A stretch of DNA of 64,000 nt from contig CALUKE010000004.1 of assembly GCA_944321165.1 (NCBI GenBank), positions 62,001 to 126,000 of the forward strand. The letters are read 5' to 3'. The first letter of the stretch is position 1. The number at the start of each line of letters is the position of its first letter. Made by a program: the position numbers and the translations under genes. The DNA comes from an uncultured Odoribacter sp. (GTDB lineage: Bacteria > Bacteroidota > Bacteroidia > Bacteroidales > Marinifilaceae). Below the pieces are notes generated by a model that made no database searches, was not told the DNA's origin, and worked only from the letters and a program-made list of their open reading frames with translations. Of the stretch, positions 18,157 through 27,665 are shown one piece after another.

Positions 18157-18312
18157 CTATTTAATTCCATCCCAGACATTACGGATTTTATTTCCCAGAT
18201 TCAATTGGCCGATGTCTATCCCGGTTCGATGCGAAGGCATGAAAACATCCTTGTATTTCGCTTGGGCAATACGGAATTTCAGATTGTCCAGATGCCCTGA
18301 AATTACAAGCAT
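18157..18312 (-). CDS. Possible small protein (51 aa) after the NamZ-like gene
   Basis: An ATG at 18312 opens a 51-codon frame ending with TAG at 18157-18159, 18 nt after the stop of the DUF1343 gene and on the same strand. The protein is basic (begins MLVISGHLDNLKF, ends IRNVWDGIK) with no signal peptide or cysteines. The local composition is richer in G+C than the flanks, as in coding DNA. It could be a real last gene of the envelope operon or the relic of a larger gene. I do not recognise it. Confidence 0.3.
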   Translation of the reverse strand: MLVISGHLDNLKFRIAQAKYKDVFMPSHRTGIDIGQLNLGNKIRNVWDGIK

Positions 18313-18330
18313 ATGGAAAAACCGACAACT

Positions 18331-19512
18331 CTAATATATCAGATATCTCTCCCTCATTTGACAAAAACGTTGCAACTCCATCTCCCAACCCTGCCGGATT
18401 TCCTCTTCATTCTTACCCGCTTCTATATCACGACGCAACTGTTCCGTACCGGCCAGTTTCTCAAAAAAAGAGGTGAAAAAAGGGGCCTTTCCGACATAAT
18501 GCCGATAAGCCGTCAACAGCCACTCCAAACGCAAGCGCCTGCCGGTTTTTACCGTTTCATACTGATCGCGAAGGTCCAGGCCATAACACTTCTGCCCCAG
18601 ACATTTCGGATCCTTACTCATACCCGATATGCTGCGCGGAATAAAGGAAAAGGGCATTCCGTCCAAAGAGGGATGACCGAACACCTGAAACGGGGTATCG
18701 GTGCCCCGGCCTTCACTGACCACCGTCCCTTCAAACAGACAAACCGAAGGGTACAACATGACGGAAACTTTATCCGGCAGATTGGGAGAGGGCCTGCGGG
18801 GCAAATCCACCGTCATCTCCCGGGTCCAGTCCAAACAGGGAATCACCGTCAATTCACACGTCATACCTCCCGCCAGCCAACCTTCCCCATTGATCATTTG
18901 GGCATATTCGCCGATCGTCATACCATATACAATCGGCACCGGATGCATTCCGACAAAAGAACGGTATTTTTCCTCCAGGATCGGTCCGTCGACATAAAAG
19001 GCATTGGGATTGGGGCGATCCATCACAATCAAAGGCACCTGATTTTCCGCACAGGCCTCCATCACATAGTGCAAGGTCGATAAATAGGTATAAAAACGGA
19101 CACCGACATCCTGTATATCGAAAATCAACACATCCAATCCCTGCAAATCTTCCGGAGTCGGCTTTTTTTTCTTCCCATACAAAGAAATAACAGGCAAACC
19201 GGTTTTCGGATCCCGATAATCCCCTACGATTTCCCCGGCATCGGCATCTCCTCGAAATCCATGTTCCGGACAAAAGATCCGCTCCAGACAGATCCCCTGT
19301 TCCCGTAAAAAATCGACCGCATGCAACCCATCTCCGGACCAACCATCTTCCGAATATCGACACAATATCGAAGTCTGATTCGCCACGATTCCGACCGTCT
19401 TTCCTTCCAATAAAGAACGGTAAGCATCGAAATTCCCGATTCCCGGTGTCACTGCCTTACACACACTTCCCAGCAGACTGCAGCACACCATTAGCCCCAA
19501 AGACCATTTCAT
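18331..19512 (-). CDS. DUF1343 / NamZ-family exo-beta-N-acetylmuramidase-like protein
   Basis: 393 aa with a signal peptide (MKWSLGLMVCCSLLGSVCKA). The family shows GKTVGIVANQTSI, IFCPEHGFRGDADAGE, DVLIFDIQDVGVRFYTY and VMDRPNPN, all present here at about residues 35-165. Characterised NamZ proteins of this family release terminal N-acetylmuramic acid from peptidoglycan fragments, so a role in cell-wall recycling in the periplasm is likely. It starts 3 nt after the DUF4837 gene and shares the operon with other envelope proteins. The full family length is present. Confidence 0.85.
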   Translation of the reverse strand: MKWSLGLMVCCSLLGSVCKAVTPGIGNFDAYRSLLEGKTVGIVANQTSILCRYSEDGWSGDGLHAVDFLREQGICLERIFCPEHGFRGDADAGEIVGDYRDPKTGLPVISLYGKKKKPTPEDLQGLDVLIFDIQDVGVRFYTYLSTLHYVMEACAENQVPLIVMDRPNPNAFYVDGPILEEKYRSFVGMHPVPIVYGMTIGEYAQMINGEGWLAGGMTCELTVIPCLDWTREMTVDLPRRPSPNLPDKVSVMLYPSVCLFEGTVVSEGRGTDTPFQVFGHPSLDGMPFSFIPRSISGMSKDPKCLGQKCYGLDLRDQYETVKTGRRLRLEWLLTAYRHYVGKAPFFTSFFEKLAGTEQLRRDIEAGKNEEEIRQGWEMELQRFCQMRERYLIY

Positions 19513-19515
19513 AGG

Positions 19516-20544
19516 TTATTCTTTCTTTTTTTCTTCTTCCGGATAATCGATCTGCATGGTATTCAGAATACTTTCCACCTGACGCAACATATTCCGCTTC
19601 TTCCCTTCCGGTGCATATACATATCCCATCAGGTAAATGATCCGATTGTTCTTCTCATCCAAAACCACATTCAACACGAACGGTCCTCCCATAAAATCAT
19701 TCACCACCGTCCACAATCCCTTGATCAGAATAGCATAATGCTTCCCGTCATACTGGTAATTGGCGGCAGTCATGGGAGTATTCACATCCAGGCCCATCCA
19801 GGTACTGTCCAAGGGGCCCGGAATAAATTTTTTCAATTCTTCATTCACTCGGTCCAGTATCACCTGAAAATCCAGCTGGCTCTGGTGCTCATAATTCTCC
19901 TGGAAAAAGATCACCCCTTTGCTGTCGACGTAGGTCTCTGCAGAAATCCAGACAAAATCGGCCGAATCTTTATTGACGATATATCCACCCGGAAAATACA
20001 TCAACATCTGATACTTGTTTTTAAACAAATTGAAAATCTTCGTTTCCGGATTTTTCTTGTATATCTCGACCAGACGATCCTGCTCCGCCTTCAGGTAAAC
20101 CCCGAGCATTTTATCCCTGTTTTCATTGAAAATCCTGTAAAATTCCTCGGTGTTGGGAGCGGAAATGCTGAAAATCTTCTGAGTACGGGCCCACGGACTT
20201 TCATAAAACACCATGGAAGTCGAATCCACGGAGTTTTTAATCGACACGATCAGAATATTCCGGTGAAACCGTACATTCTTTTCAAAATTGGCAGGCGGCA
20301 AATTGATCATATCAAACAAGGGTTCAGCCTGAGGCAACCCCAGTTGAGGCTGACCGAAAAACTCCTTGATCGTATCTCCGACACTTCCCTGCCACAATTC
20401 TTTGGGCATAACCACCAACAACTCATTGGTCGCCCCTGAAACAGCCGGCAATGCCGCTCTTCGTCCCTTTTCTCCCTCTTTGCAGGAAAAAATGGAACAC
20501 GCCAGCAACAGCGCAAATAAACCTATCGATATTCGAGTTTTCAT
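19516..20544 (-). CDS. DUF4837 family lipoprotein
   Basis: 342 aa, lipoprotein (lipobox LACSIFSCKEG). The early block SGATNELLVVMPKELWQG and the central FYESPWARTQKIFSIS and GLWTVVNDFMGGPFV segments match DUF4837, a Bacteroidota-specific family with no known biochemical role. It lies between DUF3108 and DUF1343 genes in an envelope operon, so an outer-membrane or cell-wall task is plausible. The C-terminus ends in a Lys/Glu-rich tail. Confidence 0.75.
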   Translation of the reverse strand: MKTRISIGLFALLLACSIFSCKEGEKGRRAALPAVSGATNELLVVMPKELWQGSVGDTIKEFFGQPQLGLPQAEPLFDMINLPPANFEKNVRFHRNILIVSIKNSVDSTSMVFYESPWARTQKIFSISAPNTEEFYRIFNENRDKMLGVYLKAEQDRLVEIYKKNPETKIFNLFKNKYQMLMYFPGGYIVNKDSADFVWISAETYVDSKGVIFFQENYEHQSQLDFQVILDRVNEELKKFIPGPLDSTWMGLDVNTPMTAANYQYDGKHYAILIKGLWTVVNDFMGGPFVLNVVLDEKNNRIIYLMGYVYAPEGKKRNMLRQVESILNTMQIDYPEEEKKKE

Positions 20545-20569
20545 TATACAACCATTTTAAGAGATTATT

Positions 20570-21346
20570 CTATTTTGTATATGTACCATATTTACTGGCC
20601 GAACGATCCAATATTCCCTTCACCGATCCCACCAGAATCTTCGCTTCCACCATGACCGGAAGACGGTATTCGTCTTTACTCACCCAGATTTTCATATTTT
20701 CTCCGCCCTTAAATACCTCACCTTCCACCAACAGAGGAGAAAATACATAACATTCCTGCTTTTTCCCCGCAATCTTACTTTTCACAACCCCCAGATAACG
20801 AATATACAAATCGTATATCTTACTATCGATCAGAATCCGAATCGGAATCAAGTCATTTTCCCGATAGCTGTCAAAATCCAACTCCCGGGTCAACCAGGCG
20901 ACAGAAAGCATATCGTACGTCTGAGGCATCAATTTCACCGTATCAGTCCGTCGGAAACGGCCCACCCGGTGGATATCCCCCAACACAATCGAATCCTGAT
21001 AGTGAAAGGTATAATCAAAAGTCTTGTGATAATTCCCCTCATGGGCTTTCCGCGAAAATTCATAGGGCATAAAAGTATCTTTGTCAAAATGTGAAATCAA
21101 GGTATCTCTCACCATAAAAATCCAGTCCCAGGAAGGCAAAGAGTAACCGACAGCCTTCAGACATTCGGCATGGGGATATTTCTCGGAAGGAGCCAAAGAA
21201 AATTCGACCCGTCCGGCTTTTACCCACAGGAATCCCCAATTGTAATACCCTGTATATACCAATTCCTCTATCGGCTGGTATTTCGTCTGGGCATCCAGAG
21301 ACAAGCCCGCCACCAACAGGCATATCACGATCCAAATTTTTTTCAT
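20570..21346 (-). CDS. DUF3108 domain-containing exported protein
   Basis: About 258 aa from MKKIWIV, chosen because it begins a good signal peptide (to about residue 20, LSLDAQ) and lies just after the upstream stop; ATGs six and two codons upstream also exist. The body has the DUF3108 pattern of a beta-rich periplasmic domain: YTGYYNWGFLWVKAGRVEFSL, MPYEFSRKAHEGNYHKTFDY, and CYVFSPLLVEGEVFKGGENMKIWVS. Its role is unknown; the family is usually envelope-located and near lipoprotein or cell-wall genes, as here. Confidence 0.75.
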   Translation of the reverse strand: MKKIWIVICLLVAGLSLDAQTKYQPIEELVYTGYYNWGFLWVKAGRVEFSLAPSEKYPHAECLKAVGYSLPSWDWIFMVRDTLISHFDKDTFMPYEFSRKAHEGNYHKTFDYTFHYQDSIVLGDIHRVGRFRRTDTVKLMPQTYDMLSVAWLTRELDFDSYRENDLIPIRILIDSKIYDLYIRYLGVVKSKIAGKKQECYVFSPLLVEGEVFKGGENMKIWVSKDEYRLPVMVEAKILVGSVKGILDRSASKYGTYTK

Positions 21347-21353
21347 ACACATT

Positions 21354-23237
21354 TCATTTATCACTTTCTACGGCTTCTTCTACTTCATACGTTTTCAGCA
21401 AATCAAATTCCTGTTCAATATCAAAATTTTGTTTGACACTGATTTCCACCGGCAAATACACGATCTCTTCGGGCTGCTGTTTCTTCAGATATAAACCGGT
21501 GTCCCAGACCCCATTGCCATTGGCATCCAGAATCGCCCGGAACTTGTATTTCCCTTCCGGAATCAAGGGAAATACGACCTGCCCGTCTTGAGTTGTCGTT
21601 TTCTGCTGTACGACAGTATATGAACGCTTCCCGTTTTCGGATTTGCTGTTTTCGGATTTGTACAGTTGCAAAATCACCGGGCAACGGACACCCTTGACAT
21701 TCAGCATAATTTTCCCATAATAATCTTCCGTTCGGACCTTGAATTTCTTCTCCAATTTATCATTGTGCCGACCATATATATCATACACGGCAGCAGAATC
21801 CAACAACAGCTGATATTCTCCGCCCGCTTTCCAAGGGGCATCTATATAAATCCGACGGATCTTCAGACTGTCCTCCTCCACTGAAAATGCAAGCGGCTGA
21901 TAAAGAGAATCCACCATCTCCAGCACACGCAAACTGTCCAAGCCCGCTTTATGTATCGGACGGTTGAATTCCAACCACAAACGGGTGCCCAAATCCAAAT
22001 CGCCACCGGCATTGGATTGAATCGTCAGGAATTCAATGGCCGGAGCCTTTTCTGCATCCGATTTTCCCTTTTTCGGTTCCGCCTTCTTTTTCTCTTTGAA
22101 AGTATAACGACTGGTATCGGCGTAAGTCACCCATTGTTTGGTACTGTCTGTCCGGAGATAAGTCATGATCACATTCAGGGTATCTTTCTGATAAACGGCG
22201 GAATCTTTTATCCACAAACTGATCGTATCATTCCCGACCGAATGTTCCGCTATATACCAATCCTCCGGGAGCGGTTCCGTTGCCAGCGTATCCCACAAGC
22301 GGGCCTTGAATTGATTATCGCCTGGAATGCTGAAAACGAATTCCAGCCGTTCCCGTTCCTTGCGTTCATCATCGGTCATATACAATTGCGTCAATTTCTC
22401 CTGAAAAAGGCGTAGATACAGATTGCTCGGTCCAAACGCCAGATATTCATTGGTAACGATACTGTCCCGCAGGGTTGTATCCTGTCCGACGATCTGATCG
22501 ATCACCCGAAAAGTATCCACCCGCACCATCGGCATCACGATGGGACGCACCAAAGTATCCAGGTAAGCAAACATTTCAGACTCGGGAGTATATTTATAGT
22601 CCCGGCTGTCATCCTGGATCGCCACTACCCGATAAAGGGTGTCTCGCAGATTCGTCAATCGGAAAGTTCCGGAACTATCCGTGCGGGCCACATAATCCGG
22701 AACTTCCAGCAAAGGGACAGAATCCGCCAAATTGGAATACAGTTCCACATATACATTCAAAACGGGTTCTCCCGATTCGGCATTGACCACCGTTCCGCCC
22801 AACTCCAGCGAATCGATCTCATTGCCGGTCGAAAAAACATAACGGTAGAAGCCCAGGGGATTGCCTTCATTGTTATCCGAAATAGCATCCGCAAAATCCA
22901 GGGAATAAGTCGTATTCGGCTTTAAGGAGTCCGTAAATTCGACCTGTACGTATTTTCCTTTCAGACGAGGGGTCGGTTTTTTCTTCAAAGGAGGGGAGAT
23001 GATGAATTTTTCACTGATATCCTTCAATTGAACAAACTCATCGAAATAAATATTCACCCGCTTTTTATTGAAGTTTTTCGTATAGGAGACCGGATCTTCC
23101 AGAATCACCTGCGGAGGAGTCGTATCTTTGGGTCCCCCTTCCGGATATCCTCGATTGGCACAAGCATAAATCAGCAGGGCCACCATCATTACCCCCAGCC
23201 ATTCCCAACGGCAAACTCTATCATCGTCTCTTTTCAT
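21354..23237 (-). CDS. Ig-like (Big_5-type) domain lipoprotein
   Basis: 627 aa. Lipoprotein signal MMVALLIYACANRG, then PEGGPKDTTPPQVI, a hallmark of Bacteroidales Ig-like proteins. An N-terminal Big_5-type domain (about 40-140, KNFNKKRVNIYFDEFVQLKD, LKPNTTYSLDFADAI), a carboxypeptidase-regulatory-like domain (about 145-215, SLELGGTVVNAESGEPVLNVYVEL) and further beta-domains follow, including TLWLEF-like repeats and a C-terminal YKFRAILDANGNGVWDTG segment. Likely an anchored periplasmic or surface scaffold conserved in Bacteroidales; its function is unknown. A promoter-like TATCTTTG lies 38 nt upstream. Confidence 0.75.
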   Translation of the reverse strand: MKRDDDRVCRWEWLGVMMVALLIYACANRGYPEGGPKDTTPPQVILEDPVSYTKNFNKKRVNIYFDEFVQLKDISEKFIISPPLKKKPTPRLKGKYVQVEFTDSLKPNTTYSLDFADAISDNNEGNPLGFYRYVFSTGNEIDSLELGGTVVNAESGEPVLNVYVELYSNLADSVPLLEVPDYVARTDSSGTFRLTNLRDTLYRVVAIQDDSRDYKYTPESEMFAYLDTLVRPIVMPMVRVDTFRVIDQIVGQDTTLRDSIVTNEYLAFGPSNLYLRLFQEKLTQLYMTDDERKERERLEFVFSIPGDNQFKARLWDTLATEPLPEDWYIAEHSVGNDTISLWIKDSAVYQKDTLNVIMTYLRTDSTKQWVTYADTSRYTFKEKKKAEPKKGKSDAEKAPAIEFLTIQSNAGGDLDLGTRLWLEFNRPIHKAGLDSLRVLEMVDSLYQPLAFSVEEDSLKIRRIYIDAPWKAGGEYQLLLDSAAVYDIYGRHNDKLEKKFKVRTEDYYGKIMLNVKGVRCPVILQLYKSENSKSENGKRSYTVVQQKTTTQDGQVVFPLIPEGKYKFRAILDANGNGVWDTGLYLKKQQPEEIVYLPVEISVKQNFDIEQEFDLLKTYEVEEAVESDK

Positions 23238-23274
23238 TCCTGATCAATTATATACTTTACTATATCTCAGTCTA

Positions 23275-23282
23275 CAAAGATA
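23275..23282 (-). promoter_or_regulatory. Putative -7 box (TATCTTTG) for the Ig-like/DUF3108/DUF4837/NamZ operon
   Basis: On the minus strand the sequence is TATCTTTG (TAnnTTTG), 38 nt before the ATG at 23237. It suggests that the lipoprotein operon can be transcribed apart from comF. A -33 element at the right spacing is not clear. Confidence 0.4.
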
Positions 23283-23336
23283 ATTCATCTCCCATAAATG
23301 GGGAAGTCTTCATCGTAAAAAAATATATAAGAAAAC

Positions 23337-24065
23337 TCAAAGCGTCTGCGCCAGACATCCCAAACTGAAACGGACCTTCCCGGCCCCGCTCAACACCCGC
23401 AGACAGGCGCCCACCGTCGCGCCCGTCGTAATCACATCATCGACAAGCAGTACATGTCGTCCCCGGATCTTCTGAGGCTGGCGCAATTCGAAAATATTCG
23501 CCACATTTTTTAAACGTTCACTTGCATTCTTCCCTGTCTGAGAGGCATTGTTCTGTATCCGGCCAATCACATCGTCGTATACCGGAATCTCCAATACATC
23601 AGCCAGGCCACAAGCGATTTCCCGGGCTTGGTTGAAACCTCTCGCCTTCTCCCGTTTCGGATGCAAAGGTACCGGCACAATACAATCGGCCGTACATTTC
23701 CCGCGTATTTTCTGTCCCAACATACGACCCAAGTAACGGCCCAGCATTTTATGAGAATCATATTTGATCTGATAGATCAAATTCTTGTAGGGACTGAATT
23801 TATTGTAATAATACAAGGCATACAACTTCTCCGGCCTGCAGGCCGAATCCCAACAGCTCCCCATTTCCGGCTGCCAACCGAAATCCTCGTCAGCAAACGG
23901 GAAATCCGCCAGGCAGGCCGTACACATATATTCTTCCCCCCGCACCAATCCTTCTCCACAGACACAGCAGACCCGCGGATAGAACAAGCCGGCAACCGCC
24001 TTGCCCGATGCAGACAAAACACCCTTAAGAAATGCCCCGAATCGCCATAATCCCGTATGCTTCAT
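23337..24065 (-). CDS. ComF-family phosphoribosyltransferase-like protein
   Basis: 242 aa. The N-terminus has two cysteine pairs of a zinc knuckle (VCCVCGEGL and YMCTACLADFP, about residues 32-55). The C-terminal half is a type I phosphoribosyltransferase fold with the PRPP loop HVLLVDDVITTGATVGA (about 203-219). ComF is needed for DNA uptake in naturally competent bacteria; in Bacteroidota its role is not settled and the phosphoribosyl substrate is unknown. It follows the TonB-like gene by 30 nt. Confidence 0.85.
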   Translation of the reverse strand: MKHTGLWRFGAFLKGVLSASGKAVAGLFYPRVCCVCGEGLVRGEEYMCTACLADFPFADEDFGWQPEMGSCWDSACRPEKLYALYYYNKFSPYKNLIYQIKYDSHKMLGRYLGRMLGQKIRGKCTADCIVPVPLHPKREKARGFNQAREIACGLADVLEIPVYDDVIGRIQNNASQTGKNASERLKNVANIFELRQPQKIRGRHVLLVDDVITTGATVGACLRVLSGAGKVRFSLGCLAQTL

Positions 24066-24095
24066 AGGCTGTATCGATAAAATTCCCCACCTCCG

Positions 24096-24845
24096 TCATT
24101 GTTTTACAAAATGATAGGTAATCGTTCCTTTTTGCAAGGCCGGAGCATCGGGCTTCGCATTGAAACGGGAACGCTTGGCCGCATCCTCCGCCACCCGCCA
24201 CAAACAATCGTCCGACTGAGACTGACTCTCGACGACAGTAGCTTTCTGCACCACTCCCTTGGGATTCACCAGAATTTCCACGACAACCGTCCCTCCGAAC
24301 TCACACTTAAATACCGGAATCGGCAGAAAACGGGCATAGCGGTCTTTCAAATTATACGTAACACTGCTTTCTCCCGCATAAAAAGTCGACTTCAAAGAAT
24401 CCAGTTCCTGTTCCCGCTGATCCCGGTCATACTGCAGACTATCCTGATGATAGTTCTTATCTCTCTGCACCTTGTAACGGTCGGCATATCCTTCTTCGGA
24501 CAACTCTTCCATAATCTCATCCACATACGCCTGGATATTCGTCTCCGCATTTTTTCGCGTTTCCGTCACATTCTCATTGACAGCGATGGAACGCAGCATC
24601 CGTTCCACTTCCTCCTGGGAGGTTTTTTGCAATATCTCCTCTTTCCGTTGCTGCTCTTCCTCTTTTTCCCGCACTTCTTCCGGAGTCGGTGTTTCCATCA
24701 CGATTTCCATCTCGGTATGCACTTGCATCCGCGAGATCTCCATGCTCAACAAGGAAATGGCCAGCAACAGATGGAAAATCAGTGTTCCCATCAAGCCCCG
24801 TCGATGCGGGATAATCCATTTTTCAATGTATGCTCTTAACTCCAT
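24096..24845 (-). CDS. TonB-C-like envelope protein
   Basis: 249 aa. One N-terminal transmembrane helix (about 19-36) is followed by a Glu-rich coiled linker (TPEEVREKEEEQQRKEE) and a C-terminal domain (about 180-249) with GGTVVVEILVNPKGVVQKATVVES and AKRSRFNAKPDAP, which resembles the TonB C-terminal fold. It is probably an inner-membrane protein spanning the periplasm, with a TonB-type energy-transfer or binding role. The TonB proline-rich linker is missing, so it may be an orphan TonB-like protein. It sits between a lolE-like permease and comF. Confidence 0.7.
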   Translation of the reverse strand: MELRAYIEKWIIPHRRGLMGTLIFHLLLAISLLSMEISRMQVHTEMEIVMETPTPEEVREKEEEQQRKEEILQKTSQEEVERMLRSIAVNENVTETRKNAETNIQAYVDEIMEELSEEGYADRYKVQRDKNYHQDSLQYDRDQREQELDSLKSTFYAGESSVTYNLKDRYARFLPIPVFKCEFGGTVVVEILVNPKGVVQKATVVESQSQSDDCLWRVAEDAAKRSRFNAKPDAPALQKGTITYHFVKQ

Positions 24846-24862
24846 AAATTCCCCCTATGATC

Positions 24863-26098
24863 TTACTCAAACTGTATCGCCTTGATCGGACGGATTTTGG
24901 CAATCAACAAGGTCGGAACGATCAGCATCAAACTCGACACCACCCATACTCCGATATCCAACAAGACAATATATACCCAATTAAAATGAATGGGCACCGT
25001 ATCCATATAATAAGTGGCAGGATCCAACCGAAATATGGAGAAACATGCCTGTAAAGCAGCCAGCAAAAGAGCCAGTACATTTCCCCAGAACAGTCCCTTG
25101 CCGATCAGACCGGCTGCAATATACAAAAAAAGCCGTCTCAAACGAATACTTCGATACCCCAATGCCTTCATGATCCCGATAAAAGAGGTCTTGTCGAGAA
25201 TCAGGATCAACAGCCCCGAAACCATGTTGAAACCGGCCACCACGACAATCAGGATCAGAATAATCCATACATTCATGTTCAGCAGATTCAGCCAATCGAA
25301 AACCTGCGGGGCATTTTCCCGCAAGGTCGTGATCCGATAGACCTCATCCTTCGCTTTCTGCGACAAACGATCTTTCATTTCGATTTCAAGCGCAGGAATA
25401 CGCTGCATATCGAACAATTCCACAGCCACCCCGGAAACTTCCCGAGCGGTCCATCCATTCAATTTCTGCAGAAGCCTCCGGTCGCAAATTGCCAACATCT
25501 CGTCATATTCCCGGAAGCCGGTGTCGTATATTCCCTTCACCACCAAGGGTCTTGCCCTCGGAGGTTCCTGCACGAAATGGGCGACGACCTTATCCCCCAC
25601 CGACACTCCCAGGACCGAAGCCACCGCGGCAGAAATCAACAAATCCGAAGATGGTTCAAGCGTCCGGAAATCGGGGTATTCTCCCTCCTTCAGGTGCTTT
25701 TCATAAAACGAGGCATCAAACAGAGAATCCACCCCCCGCAAAACAATCCCGTGAATCTCATCCCCGCTTTTCAGAATCGCCGGTTTATTCACATAAGCAT
25801 ACACTTGTTTGATCTCCGGGAAAGCCTGCAATGCCGTCCACAACGAATCATCCAACACCATCTCACTCCCGGCATAGGAATCATCACAATCATAAGCCGT
25901 AATATTCAAATGAGCCATAAACCCCGACAATTTGGTGGTAATCTCATTTTTAAAACCGGTAATGATCAGGATCGACAGCAACATCACGCAAACCCCCAGA
26001 GCGATTCCCACCAGAGCCACTCTCACAATCGGAACGGATACGGCTTTTTTCTGCTTTCTCTGCAACAATCTTCTCGCTATGAACAATTCTAAATTCAC
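24863..26098 (-). CDS. LolC/LolE-like lipoprotein-releasing ABC permease
   Basis: About 411 aa from a GTG codon (VNLELFIARRLLQRKQKKA). The family usually begins at this point, and a TAnnTTTG box lies 25 nt before it; an ATG 27 nt upstream (26125) would add nine residues and put the -7 box over the start. There is an N-terminal transmembrane helix (about 25-48), a large periplasmic domain (MacB_PCD type) and a C-terminal FtsX domain with three helices (about 255-405). With an ATPase encoded elsewhere it should extract lipoproteins from the inner membrane; a general MacB-type transport role is the alternative. Confidence 0.8.
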   Translation of the reverse strand: MNLELFIARRLLQRKQKKAVSVPIVRVALVGIALGVCVMLLSILIITGFKNEITTKLSGFMAHLNITAYDCDDSYAGSEMVLDDSLWTALQAFPEIKQVYAYVNKPAILKSGDEIHGIVLRGVDSLFDASFYEKHLKEGEYPDFRTLEPSSDLLISAAVASVLGVSVGDKVVAHFVQEPPRARPLVVKGIYDTGFREYDEMLAICDRRLLQKLNGWTAREVSGVAVELFDMQRIPALEIEMKDRLSQKAKDEVYRITTLRENAPQVFDWLNLLNMNVWIILILIVVVAGFNMVSGLLILILDKTSFIGIMKALGYRSIRLRRLFLYIAAGLIGKGLFWGNVLALLLAALQACFSIFRLDPATYYMDTVPIHFNWVYIVLLDIGVWVVSSLMLIVPTLLIAKIRPIKAIQFE

Positions 26099-26122
26099 AG
26101 ATCCTTTTTTTAGTTTTCCCGA

Positions 26123-26130
26123 CAAATTTA
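26123..26130 (-). promoter_or_regulatory. Putative -7 box (TAAATTTG) for the LolE-like operon
   Basis: Minus-strand TAAATTTG fits TAnnTTTG and lies 25 nt upstream of the proposed GTG start. It overlaps the alternative ATG at 26125, an argument against that start. A TTTG at 26161-26158 is too far away for ideal -33 spacing. Confidence 0.4.
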
Positions 26131-26354
26131 ACGGAAAAAACGTTTATTCCCTTCTTTCAAATCGGTTTATTCGGCCTTTCTCTCCAAGAACAATTTCCCA
26201 TCCAATGGGCGCACGCTTTTCCTATGACACAATATTTATATGCAAACGATGTAAATTTGATTAATTATAAGTTAAAATCACAGAATCATTGCACTTTTTC
26301 AATTAATTTTTGTATTATTGTTTCAAAATGTAAGAAATAAATAAAATCCAAATC

Positions 26355-27665
26355 ATGCAAAATAATCTGATTGACAAACAACTCGTTGACACTATTATGA
26401 CGCAGTGCGGAGTAAGCAATCTGGATGATGCATCCATTCGGGACACGGTAAAAATAGTCAACCTTTTGGAAAAGGCTACCGGTGAAAAATTCATCCGAAT
26501 GGAAATGGGTGTTCCGGGCCTGGCCCCCTCCCGCATCGGAACAGAGGCTGAAGTCGAAGCCTTGAAACAAGGAGTCGCTCAATTTTATCCAATGCTGGAA
26601 GGTTATCCGGAACTTTCCCGGGAAGCTTCTCGCTTTGTAAAAAATTTCATGGACATCGACATCCGTCCGGAAGGCATTATTCCGACCGTAGGAGCCATGC
26701 AAGCGTCTTATGTAGCTTTTATGGCCTTAACCGAATGTCACCAAGGGAAAGATACGATTCTGTTCATCGACCCGGGATTCCCTGTACAGAAAACCCAGCT
26801 GGAAGTCATCGGCAAACCGTATGAAACCTTCGATATTTACGAATACCGGGGAGAAAAGCTGGAAGGCAAATTGCGGGAATACCTGGACAAAGGCAACATC
26901 GCCGGCATCGTATACAGCAACCCCAACAATCCGTCCTGGGTATGCTTAACTGCCCAGGAATTGCAGATCATCGGGAAATTGGCAACCGAATACGATACGA
27001 TCATTCTGGAAGACCTCGCCTATTTTGCCATGGATTTCCGGAAAGACCTTTCGCATCCCGGAGAAGCGCCTTTTCAACCGACCGTAGCGAAATACACGGA
27101 CAATTACATCTTCATGATATCCAGCTCCAAACTATTCAGCTATGCCGGTCAACGCTTGGGCCTGCTCTGCATCTCGGATGCCCTGTTCAACAAACAATAC
27201 GCACACCTGAAAGAACGGTACAATGCTGATAAATTGGGGTATACCATCACCTACAAACTGATATACACCCAAACATCGGGAACTGCCCACTCGCCGCAAT
27301 ACGCCGTAGCCGCCATTCTAAAAGCGGCCAACGACGGCCAGCTCAACATCCTGACCGATGTCAAAGAATACGGACAACGGGCAGAAATCATGAAGACGCT
27401 CTACAAAAACGCCGGCTTTAAAGTAGTTTACGAAAAGGACGGCGAAGAAGAGGTAGCGGACGGCTTCTATTTCACCATCTACTATCCCGGCATGAGCGGG
27501 GCGGAATTGGCCAAAGAACTGCTCTATTACGGCATTTCTTCCATCACACTGAAAGGATGCGGCAGTACAAGAGAAGGTTTGAGAGCCTGTGTATCCCAGG
27601 TGGGATTGGATAAAATGGATATCCTGAAAGAACGGATCGATCGGTTTGCCAAAGATCACGCCTAA
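26355..27665 (+). CDS. Class I/II PLP-dependent aminotransferase
   Basis: 436 aa. A fold-type I aminotransferase: the substrate/PLP loop TVGAMQASYVAFMAL (about 116-130), GIVYSNPNNPSW (Asn-pair for PLP oxygen), DLAYFAMDF, and the Schiff-base lysine in ISSSKLFSYAGQRLG, followed by the C-terminal domain with GCGSTREGLRACVSQ in place of the usual carboxylate-binding Arg motif. The substrate is not certain. The next genes encode a 2-oxoacid:ferredoxin oxidoreductase about 200 nt downstream on the same strand, so deamination of an amino acid whose keto acid feeds that enzyme is plausible. It may be transcribed on its own. Confidence 0.85.
   Translation: MQNNLIDKQLVDTIMTQCGVSNLDDASIRDTVKIVNLLEKATGEKFIRMEMGVPGLAPSRIGTEAEVEALKQGVAQFYPMLEGYPELSREASRFVKNFMDIDIRPEGIIPTVGAMQASYVAFMALTECHQGKDTILFIDPGFPVQKTQLEVIGKPYETFDIYEYRGEKLEGKLREYLDKGNIAGIVYSNPNNPSWVCLTAQELQIIGKLATEYDTIILEDLAYFAMDFRKDLSHPGEAPFQPTVAKYTDNYIFMISSSKLFSYAGQRLGLLCISDALFNKQYAHLKERYNADKLGYTITYKLIYTQTSGTAHSPQYAVAAILKAANDGQLNILTDVKEYGQRAEIMKTLYKNAGFKVVYEKDGEEEVADGFYFTIYYPGMSGAELAKELLYYGISSITLKGCGSTREGLRACVSQVGLDKMDILKERIDRFAKDHA

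Noticed and set aside
18313..19083. 256-codon plus-strand frame opposite the NamZ-like gene
   Set aside because: It is the complement of a well-supported DUF1343 gene and its protein has a random, His/Arg/Gln-rich composition.
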